NCBI GenBank assembly: GCA_009777435.1
Contig: WRLW01000046.1
Coordinates: 1-9,346, forward strand
Direction: 5' to 3'
DNA from: Oscillospiraceae bacterium
Lineage (GTDB): Bacteria > Bacillota > Clostridia > Oscillospirales > UBA929
DNA length: 9,346 bases
The position numbers and the translations under genes were made by a program. The notes below the pieces were generated by a model. That model did no database searches. It saw only the letters and a list, made by a program, of their open reading frames with translations, and had not been told where the DNA came from. Shown here in pieces: positions 1 through 4,654 of this stretch. How positions within the stretch are numbered: position 1 is the first letter of the stretch; each line of letters begins with the position of its first letter.

Positions 1-4
1 CTTA

Positions 5-850
5 TTAGGCATGTTTGATTGAACTAATCAATTTTTGTATTCTGTATGTGCAGTCAGTTTCTCTATTTTCCGCCCTCCGCCATGAATTGGAAAGCGGAAA
101 ATATACTTTATCATTTACATTACTACCCATATCCCATTTTCCGTTTTCGTTCCGATTATTTATCAGCCAATCTGCTACAAATTCTAATTTTAGCACACTA
201 TTTCTATATGCGGACAATAACTCAACCGCGCCTATATAACGGCTTGCCTGTTTCGACTTGAAAATCAAGGGCAATGTATTCAAATGTCTGTCGTAAACAT
301 AATATATACCGCTGTCGTGGTTCAATATATAATCGAATACTGAATTTTCTGTTTCATTGTTCAGTTTATCGGCAATCAGAGAAACCTGATAAAAAGAAAC
401 AAAATCAACCAGTCTGCCGCCCGTTGGTTTCATATCGAAAGTTTGGGTATAAGCCTTGACATATTCCGAGTGATTATAGGTTCTATTTGTAAAAGCCGAG
501 CTAATTATTTTTGCCCAGGTTTCAGCCGTTTCATTCGCCTGTTTGTTCTGTTTTGTAAATTTGCGTATCCACGTTGAAAGCATCATATTGGTGAAAATAT
601 CCCAATCGTGCAATTTTTCACGCCTGTCGGGAATTTGACTTTTACCGAGCAGGCAGTCGCTCATATATTGCACCGCTATTTTGATAACCTCGTCATCAAT
701 GGTATACCCCAAAAAACATAATCGGCGCAAGGCTTGCTCCGTTGTTATCGGGTATTTATTCGGCTCGGATAATGTGTGAAAATATCCCCAAGCACCATTT
801 TCATCTTGTAATGCTATAATATCTCTTGCCCATTTTGTTTCTTTATACAT
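5..850 (-). CDS. Hypothetical protein, likely alpha/alpha toroid (terpene cyclase/prenyltransferase-like) fold
   Basis: I do not recognise a named gene. The 281-residue product is rich in Trp and Tyr and has no signal peptide or membrane segment, so it is probably cytoplasmic. Residues 14-25 (LQDENGAWGYFH) and 231-241 (NNRNENGKWDM) resemble the QW-type repeats of squalene cyclase and prenyltransferase alpha/alpha barrels. Helical-looking stretches lie between them (for example TTEQALRRL at 36-44), which suggests a toroid. A catalytic DxDD-type motif is not evident, so an enzyme activity cannot be assigned. The frame stays open to 964, but I chose the ATG at 850: it has AGGA 8 bases upstream, and a promoter (932-960) lies inside the longer version. 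The longer version's ATG at 964 has no ribosome site. Codons are mostly A/T-ending, unlike the GC-rich pyr genes, which may mean acquisition by transfer. The gene ends inside the window with TAA. Fold is inferred; existence of the gene is likely. Confidence 0.75.
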   Translation of the reverse strand: MYKETKWARDIIALQDENGAWGYFHTLSEPNKYPITTEQALRRLCFLGYTIDDEVIKIAVQYMSDCLLGKSQIPDRREKLHDWDIFTNMMLSTWIRKFTKQNKQANETAETWAKIISSAFTNRTYNHSEYVKAYTQTFDMKPTGGRLVDFVSFYQVSLIADKLNNETENSVFDYILNHDSGIYYVYDRHLNTLPLIFKSKQASRYIGAVELLSAYRNSVLKLEFVADWLINNRNENGKWDMGSNVNDKVYFPLSNSWRRAENRETDCTYRIQKLISSIKHA

Positions 851-931
851 TCGCCTATGTCCTGCTTCCACTAATATAAATACTGCCGTGTACCGCGCGA
901 AAAACATGACCGCCGCAAAACTATTGTGACC

Positions 932-960
932 AGTATAGCACCACAACACCGCTAATTCAA
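932..960 (-). promoter_or_regulatory. Sigma-A-type promoter for the toroid-like gene
   Basis: Read on the minus strand, TTGAAT (955-960) and TATACT (932-937) are separated by exactly 17 bases. Both hexamers match consensus at five of six positions. Initiation would fall near 925, leaving a leader of about 75 bases before the ATG at 850. This promoter supports separate transcription of the last gene of the minus-strand cluster, and supports the shorter start for it. Confidence 0.6.
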
Positions 961-1039
961 GCATTATTTAACCAGCAGGGGAAACCCGCTTGCAAAAACG
1001 CCCTTATCAGCGTATTCCCTACAGCGATACTGTCCTTTA

Positions 1040-2017
1040 TCATAAGCTAAAAAATGTTTTTTCATTGTAATCTATAAAAAAGGTAGTATCTCCATCGCTG
1101 ACCGTCAAATAACCGCCGTATTCTCCTAACGCAAGCCGAGAGCTATTGCGGCCGTCGTATAGTGAATAAATATTGCCGCCGTCGTAGAGGAACGCTTTCC
1201 TTGCCCTGTTTTCCGAAATCCACGCGACATATCCGGCGCCGTCTATGACAAATGTAGCGCCGGCATCGGTTTTTATCCGTCTCGTCTCATTCCAGGTCAT
1301 AATATCCCTTGATACTATATATGAGTATTGACTATCGTCCTCGTCCTCAGTGGCATATGTAACGTTTCGGCCATATAATGACGGAAATATGACGCCGGCG
1401 GGCATGTTAAGCTCAGACTTTGAATATACAAAGCGTTCTTCGCTTTCAAGGCCGATGATATGCAGATTCTCATTGTCTTTAAATTCGTTAATCAATAAAA
1501 ACGCCCCGGAGATTTTCATTTGAATTTCACCGTAACCATGTTCTATAGATTGCAGCTCGTTTTTAGTTAGATCATATATATAGATCGCGCCGCTTGTCTT
1601 ATCCCCTATTTCTATATAACTCCAGAGTAAACTGTCATCATATACACAAATATCATAAATCCTGCCATAGCTTTTACCGCCGTTATATTCATACAGCGTT
1701 TCCCATTTTGTGTTATCGTATCGCATGACGCGCAGCTCATTACAAGCGATACCCTGGCTCATAGGTTCTGTTTTTACGGCCTCCGCGTAAATACTATTAC
1801 CGTAAACGCGGTATGAGCCAAGTTCAAAGCTATTATCCGGCAAGGACGTATAATTCATAAAGCCAGGTTCCGTTTGGGTCAGCAGTCCAAAAATGCTCTC
1901 CGTATCTCCTGAAAGCTTTTCGGTAAGATCGATCTCATCAGTACGCAAATGACCGGAGCAAGACAACAGCAGACAAACCACCGCTGAACAAAGGCACAAT
2001 ATATAAGCTCTGGTCAT
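1040..2017 (-). CDS. Putative lipoprotein with beta-propeller-like repeats
   Basis: The 325-residue product is unrecognised by name. The N-terminus is a lipoprotein signal peptide: a hydrophobic stretch from about residue 5 to 18 and a lipobox LLSC with the lipidated Cys at 20, so the mature protein should sit on the outer face of the cytoplasmic membrane. The rest is beta-rich, with recurring hydrophobic strand plus Asp/Gly turn blades such as AIYIYDL (144-150), AFLYDGGNIYSLYDG (275-289) and TTFFIDYNE (311-319). This is the pattern of TolB/WD-like beta-propellers; blade number cannot be set by eye. The start ATG is preceded by AAGGGAGAG (2028-2036) at 10 bases. The first 80 bases overlap the end of the upstream 70-residue ORF in another frame, suggesting translational coupling. 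It may have a sensing or binding role, but nothing fixes a substrate. Confidence 0.8.
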   Translation of the reverse strand: MTRAYILCLCSAVVCLLLSCSGHLRTDEIDLTEKLSGDTESIFGLLTQTEPGFMNYTSLPDNSFELGSYRVYGNSIYAEAVKTEPMSQGIACNELRVMRYDNTKWETLYEYNGGKSYGRIYDICVYDDSLLWSYIEIGDKTSGAIYIYDLTKNELQSIEHGYGEIQMKISGAFLLINEFKDNENLHIIGLESEERFVYSKSELNMPAGVIFPSLYGRNVTYATEDEDDSQYSYIVSRDIMTWNETRRIKTDAGATFVIDGAGYVAWISENRARKAFLYDGGNIYSLYDGRNSSRLALGEYGGYLTVSDGDTTFFIDYNEKTFFSL

Positions 2018-2150
2018 GGAGCATCAACTCTCCCTTAATTATATCGCATAAACTAAGCACCGCCCCGAAGGTAACGGCTAAGATAAGCATAACCGCGGCC
2101 GCGCAGGCGCAGAACAGCAGCAGCGCGGCCATGAGAGAGATTTGTTTCAT
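1938..2150 (-). CDS. Small hydrophobic membrane protein (70 aa)
   Basis: This short ORF starts with ATG behind a very strong ribosome site, GGGAGGGG, 7 bases upstream, which is the main reason to believe it. The product has a long hydrophobic stretch at residues 5-34 with three Cys (14, 16, 35), a polar loop (36-49) and a second hydrophobic stretch at about 50-66, so it is probably a two-helix membrane protein. Its last 80 bases overlap the lipoprotein gene in a different frame, so hydrophobicity of the second segment could partly echo the lipoprotein signal peptide code. It carries the lipoprotein's ribosome site inside its own coding sequence, as expected for coupled translation. No family is recognised. 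A nontranslated leader or a misread frame remains possible. Confidence 0.5.
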   Translation of the reverse strand: MKQISLMAALLLFCACAAAVMLILAVTFGAVLSLCDIIKGELMLHDQSLYIVPLFSGGLSAVVLLRSFAY

Positions 2151-2180
2151 ACAGACACCCCTCCCGGATAACGCGAGGGT

Positions 2181-2209
2181 GCGGGGCCGTAGTCTAATGC
2201 CGGCCCCGC
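2181..2209. other. Perfect 9-bp inverted repeat (hairpin) between minus-strand ORFs
   Basis: GCGGGGCCG (2181-2189) and CGGCCCCGC (2201-2209) are exact reverse complements around an 11-base spacer. In the minus-strand transcript it sits about 30 bases ahead of the 70-residue ORF. No T-run follows it on either strand, so it is not a standard intrinsic terminator. It could be an RNA processing or stability element, or a weak attenuator. Confidence 0.5.
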
Positions 2210-2225
2210 TGTCCCGCTGTCTATT

Positions 2226-2411
2226 TTAGGTGCCGATTCCGGTTTTAGCGTCCGATCCCGCGGCTGACGCCGCGCCGTTTGAAAAGCGCGCCGCCACGAT
2301 AAACAGCGCGCCCACCATGATAAGGCTCTCTAATAAAGCGCTGAACGTCAGCCAGCTCCCAAAATGGCGCGGGAGCTTAGCCGTTCTTTCCAGCACGTCA
2401 TATGGAGTCAA
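2226..2411 (-). CDS. Short membrane-segment ORF, in frame behind an amber codon
   Basis: An open frame of 61 codons from a TTG follows the TAG of the duplicated-unit gene after only two sense codons and is in the same frame. The product has one clear hydrophobic helix (about residues 28-42, SALLESLIMVGALFI) followed by a small Ala/Ser/Gly-rich tail. No convincing ribosome site precedes the TTG or the internal GTG (codon 6) or ATG (codon 32). It may be a small separate membrane protein translated by reinitiation, the C-terminal anchor of the upstream protein cut off by a nonsense mutation, or a readthrough extension. Codon use is like that of the flanking genes, which favours real coding history. 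Independent expression is unproven. Confidence 0.35.
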   Translation of the reverse strand: MTPYDVLERTAKLPRHFGSWLTFSALLESLIMVGALFIVAARFSNGAASAAGSDAKTGIGT

Positions 2412-2427
2412 GCCGGACTAATCCGGC
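2412..2427 (-). other. Hairpin with the amber stop codon in its loop
   Basis: On the minus strand GCCGGA and TCCGGC form a perfect 6-bp stem around the 4-base loop TTAG, which contains the TAG stop of the upstream gene. No T-run follows, so a terminator is unlikely. It could be chance or could bear on termination efficiency or reinitiation at the next ORF. Confidence 0.4.
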
Positions 2428-3293
2428 ATGACCGCCGGGGACTCATACCGCTCCCAAGGGGGATAAATCGCGGACGTTTTCGACAAGCAGGCGACTTCCG
2501 GCCACATGGTATACGGATTGATCCAGACCACGAAAAATCCCGTGTCCTCAAATCTTACGGACACTTGATTTTCTTCCGACGCGGCCGCTTCCAGCATCTC
2601 CGAGGTGTAAAGCTCATCCGCATATCCTAAAATTTTTACAAAGTCGCGCTCGGCAAACCACTCCACGCGGCGGATAAACACGTCTCTGGCGTAAAGGATG
2701 GACGCCCGCAGCGATTCGGGGGCTTCGCCCAGATTCAAAAACGCGATTTTCTCCACCGTTTCCAAGGACGCGGTTTCTAAGTCCACGCCGGCATATCTGG
2801 CGTAATCCAGCATGATCGCCGATTCGCCAAACATGAACACCGCGTCAGGAAAAAGATCGGCGTATGTCGGCGCGAATATAAGGGTCTCTCCCAATTCCGC
2901 GGTTTCCAGAACTTTTTCAAACGCGAATACGCCCGTCCCGCGCTCTCCAATCAGCCAGATCTCCTGTTTCCAGAATGTATCCGCCTCCAGCGCCACCTGA
3001 CTCACGTTATGCTTTTTCCAAAACTCATTCGTAAAGAGCAGAACGTTCCTTGCTTGGATAATGGTATCCCGCAGCGATTCAGGAGCCGCATAGAAATCCA
3101 GAAACGCGATTTCTTCCACCGTTTCCAAGGACGCGGTTTCCACGTCCACACCTGCATACTTAGCGTAATCCACGTCCGCGCCGTCCGCGTTTTTGGCTTG
3201 CCTGTCCGAAAGGGCGAAGGCAAACGCGCCTAATACTCCAGCAGTTAACAAAACCGCCGCAATACCGGCAAACAGTATCCTTTTGCTCTTCAA
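2418..3293 (-). CDS. Exported/membrane-anchored protein with tandem duplication of a ~121-residue unit
   Basis: No named family is recognised. Counting from the TTG at 3293 the protein has 291 residues. A hydrophobic segment at about residues 6-28 is a signal peptide or N-terminal anchor, so the rest is extracytoplasmic. The body is two related units, residues 41-161 and 162-291. Their first ~52 residues are nearly identical: DYA(K/R)YAGVD(V/L)ETASLETVE(E/K)IAFL, then APESLR. Their ends diverge but keep a (F/W)P(D/E) and SAI pattern (FPDAVF and WPEVAC). The frame also has a GTG at 3302, but AAGGAG lies only 1 base before that GTG and 10 bases before the TTG, so I prefer the TTG. A perfect consensus promoter lies immediately upstream. 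The gene leads the minus-strand cluster and is divergent from the Spo0A-like regulator, making it a plausible target of that regulator. Confidence 0.75.
   Translation of the reverse strand: MKSKRILFAGIAAVLLTAGVLGAFAFALSDRQAKNADGADVDYAKYAGVDVETASLETVEEIAFLDFYAAPESLRDTIIQARNVLLFTNEFWKKHNVSQVALEADTFWKQEIWLIGERGTGVFAFEKVLETAELGETLIFAPTYADLFPDAVFMFGESAIMLDYARYAGVDLETASLETVEKIAFLNLGEAPESLRASILYARDVFIRRVEWFAERDFVKILGYADELYTSEMLEAAASEENQVSVRFEDTGFFVVWINPYTMWPEVACLSKTSAIYPPWERYESPAVMPD
2655..2810 (-). repeat. Intragenic repeat, copy 2
   Basis: This is the coding segment of the second copy of the ~52-residue conserved block in the duplicated-unit protein. It aligns with 3018-3173 without gaps, and stretches of DNA are still nearly identical (for example CCACCGTTTCCAAGGACGCG in both, read on the plus strand). 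That indicates a fairly recent or conversion-maintained duplication with a period of 363 bases. Confidence 0.8.
3018..3173 (-). repeat. Intragenic repeat, copy 1
   Basis: First copy of the conserved block, lying just after the signal/anchor segment. It differs from copy 2 mainly after the APESLR motif, where the two units specialise. Confidence 0.8.
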
Positions 3294-3328
3294 TGGTATC
3301 ACACTCCTTGTATTGACCTGTGTTCTCT

Positions 3329-3357
3329 ATTATATTCCAATCAAATCAGGGTGTCAA
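3329..3357 (-). promoter_or_regulatory. Perfect consensus sigma-A promoter
   Basis: On the minus strand TTGACA (3352-3357) and TATAAT (3329-3334) are separated by exactly 17 bases, all twelve consensus positions matching. Initiation near 3322 gives a leader of about 28 bases containing AAGGAG, leading directly into the duplicated-unit gene. It probably drives the whole minus-strand cluster down to the lipoprotein. Confidence 0.85.
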
Positions 3358-3379
3358 CGCGTACCGCAGACTGGTTTCA

Positions 3380-3436
3380 GGCGCCGCGCGTGGGCAGGTA
3401 CATCCAACAATACCCGACTGCCCACGCCGCGGCGCC
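3380..3436. repeat. Large GC-rich inverted repeat in the divergent intergenic region
   Basis: The arms 3380-3397 and 3418-3436 pair over 18 bp with a single bulged base around a 20-base AT-richer loop. GGCGCCGCG begins the left arm and CGCGGCGCC ends the right; GTGGGCAG and CTGCCCAC flank the loop. It lies upstream of both divergent promoters, so neither expected transcript contains it. No T-run follows on either strand. Candidate roles are an insulating hairpin, a dispersed palindromic repeat (REP/MITE-like) or a protein-binding site. Confidence 0.65.
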
Positions 3437-3458
3437 CTATACCTTTCTTCTAACTTTC

Positions 3459-3508
3459 TGATAACCCTGTGACCATCTGTGCAGTGGGTGGCGTAGACTC
3501 TGTTATCA
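3459..3508. promoter_or_regulatory. Spaced inverted repeat TGATAAC / GTTATCA
   Basis: TGATAAC (3459-3465) is exactly inverted as GTTATCA (3502-3508), with centres about 43 bp apart (roughly four helical turns). It lies about 50-100 bp upstream of the response regulator promoter. A two-site operator is possible, but a 7-bp match at this spacing can occur by chance. Confidence 0.25.
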
Positions 3509-3545
3509 CTTTAGCATATGAACTGAAAAAAGAAAATTAGCTTAC

Positions 3546-3585
3546 TATGTTGATTTATGTTGATTTTTGTTGGTCTGTGTTATAT
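3546..3585 (+). repeat. 10-bp direct repeats over the regulator promoter
   Basis: TATGTTGATT occurs twice in tandem (3546-3555, 3556-3565), followed by a diverged copy TTTGTTGGTC (3566-3575) and a further weak one TGTGTTATAT (3576-3585). The period is one helical turn, so the GTTG cores lie on the same face of the DNA. The array covers the -35 hexamer and spacer of the regulator promoter, which is what would be expected of an operator for cooperative binding, possibly autoregulation. Confidence 0.55.
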
Positions 3586-3588
3586 ACT
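3560..3588 (+). promoter_or_regulatory. Sigma-A-type promoter for the response regulator
   Basis: TTGATT (3560-3565) and TATACT (3583-3588) are 17 bases apart. Initiation near 3595 leaves a leader of about 25 bases with the G-run ribosome site at 3606-3610. The -35 is itself part of the second decamer repeat. Confidence 0.65.
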
Positions 3589-3620
3589 GAATCAGGACTT
3601 CTTGTGGGGGCTGATGCCGC

Positions 3621-4406
3621 GTGGATAAACCGCTGTCCATTCTGCTTGTCGAGGACGAGCCTTCGGAGTGTCAGGCGATGATCAACAGTATAGAAGCGGC
3701 CGGAGGCGTCCGGCTTATCGGCGTGACAAATAATGTGGATAAAGCCCTGAGATACGTCCACACCCACTTGCCCGACGCCATAATTCTGGATTTGGAGCTT
3801 CACAAGGGCGGCGGCAACGGCATTTTATTCTTGACCGAGCTTATGAATACGCGGCCCCGTTTTTCGCCTTATATACTTGTGACCACCCACAATATCAGCT
3901 ATATTACCCACGAGCAGGCGCGGCGGTTGGGCGCCGACTTCGTTATGATAAAAAGCCAGGCCGACTACTGCGCGGAGGGCGTGGTCGAGTTTCTCCGGTC
4001 GCTGAAAGGCGTAATCCACGCGTCGCGCAAGAAAAGCCTCGCTTCCGACGAACCTGACGCCGAGTCGCCGTTTGAGTACAGGCGAAGGCTTTCGGCGCAG
4101 GTGTCGGTTGAGATCGACCAGATCGGAATCAGCCCAAAAGCCGTCGGGCGCGGCTATATCATCGAAGCCATCCTGATGATCATCGACGGGCACACCCAAA
4201 ATCACATCGCCGCGATAGCGCGCAAATACAGCAAGACCGACGCCAGCGTGGAGCGCGCCATGCAAAACGCCATAAACCGCGCTTGGAGGGCGTCCGACAT
4301 AGAGGATCTGCAGAGCTGCTACACCGCGCGCATCACGTCTGAGAAAGGGGTTCCGACGCTGACGGAGTTCGTTTTTTACTACGCGAATAAATTCAAAAGT
4401 ATATAG
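3621..4406 (+). CDS. Response regulator with Spo0A-like DNA-binding domain
   Basis: The 261-residue protein is a receiver domain (about 5-130), a variable linker (about 131-158) and a C-terminal Spo0A-type output domain (about 160-258). The receiver shows the acidic pair E11/D12, the phosphoacceptor D57 in ILDLEL, T88 and K111, all intact. The output domain carries the family signature VERAMQNAINRAW at 210-222 after IGISPKAVGRGYIIEAI, corresponding to the helix-turn-helix part of Spo0A, and ends in the TLTEF/YYANK helix. It should be a phosphorylation-activated DNA-binding regulator in the cytoplasm. It is probably a paralogue and not the master Spo0A, because the sequence is quite diverged and its neighbour is a dedicated kinase. 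The start is GTG with GGGGG 10 bases upstream; an in-frame TGA at 3612 excludes any earlier start. It is the first gene of the plus-strand pair and is divergent from the exported-protein cluster. Confidence 0.9.
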   Translation: MDKPLSILLVEDEPSECQAMINSIEAAGGVRLIGVTNNVDKALRYVHTHLPDAIILDLELHKGGGNGILFLTELMNTRPRFSPYILVTTHNISYITHEQARRLGADFVMIKSQADYCAEGVVEFLRSLKGVIHASRKKSLASDEPDAESPFEYRRRLSAQVSVEIDQIGISPKAVGRGYIIEAILMIIDGHTQNHIAAIARKYSKTDASVERAMQNAINRAWRASDIEDLQSCYTARITSEKGVPTLTEFVFYYANKFKSI

Positions 4407-4476
4407 CGGCCGGCTTTTAACATAACTCCCACGCCAGCCAACAAAAAGCACAGCACAGGAAGTAATTTCTTTTCTT

Positions 4477-4531
4477 CCTTTCCCGCCGTACCATTGTATA
4501 TGTAAATCATATGCAAGGGAGGGCGGAAAGG
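4477..4531 (+). promoter_or_regulatory. Two-part hairpin that would bury a ribosome-binding site
   Basis: An outer stem pairs 4477-4487 (CCTTTCCCGCC) with 4522-4531 (GGCGGAAAGG) with one bulged C. An inner stem pairs TTGTATATG (4494-4502) with CATATGCAA (4508-4516), with one G-U pair, around the loop TAAAT. The 3' side includes the purine-rich AAGGGAGGGCGG that would serve the short ORF starting at 4533, so folding should limit its translation. No T-run follows, so it is not a terminator. Confidence 0.5.
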
Positions 4532-4532
4532 T

Positions 4533-4580
4533 ATGTGGGCTGCTGTTTTGGCAACTGTTCGGTGGTTTTTCAGTTTTTGA
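4533..4580 (+). CDS. Possible 15-residue hydrophobic peptide between regulator and kinase
   Basis: ATG at 4533 opens a 15-codon frame, MWAAVLATVRWFFSF, ending in TGA. AAGGGAGG (4515-4522) lies 10 bases upstream, better than the ribosome site of the kinase itself. The peptide is hydrophobic with one Arg and several aromatics, resembling short hydrophobic signalling peptides or small membrane peptides in size. An overlapping frame from 4511 (24 codons, with GCCFGNC) has no ribosome site. Context is suggestive because peptide-sensing kinases of the AgrC type often have their peptide gene nearby, but no AgrB-like or exporter gene is present here. It may instead be a leader peptide controlling the kinase. 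Chance occurrence of so short a frame is quite possible. Confidence 0.3.
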   Translation: MWAAVLATVRWFFSF

Positions 4581-4590
4581 TTTGAAAGCG

Positions 4591-4628
4591 TATAAGCCGG
4601 CCAATCATAAGGGTTTGACCGGCTTATA
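4591..4628 (+). terminator. Hairpin ahead of the kinase gene, possible weak terminator/attenuator
   Basis: TATAAGCCGG (4591-4600) and CCGGCTTATA (4619-4628) are perfect 10-bp complements around an 18-base loop, followed by AAATTTTAT. The short T-run makes it at best a weak intrinsic terminator. It would reduce, not block, read-through from the regulator into the kinase, whose start lies 27 bases further on. No convincing separate promoter for the kinase was seen. Confidence 0.45.
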
Positions 4629-4654
4629 AATTTTATGGCAATGGTGTGATGATA

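Noticed and set aside
3614..3628. ATG four-codon frame overlapping the regulator start as a leader peptide.
   Set aside because: Too short to distinguish from chance, and it shares the only ribosome site with the regulator.
4511..4585. 24-codon frame with a Cys cluster (GCCFGNC) starting inside the hairpin.
   Set aside because: No ribosome site precedes its ATG, which sits in a stem; the overlapping 15-codon frame is the better candidate.
3825..4604. 259-codon minus-strand frame opposite the response regulator.
   Set aside because: The opposite strand encodes an intact receiver plus Spo0A-like domain; the minus frame has low-complexity composition typical of an antisense shadow.
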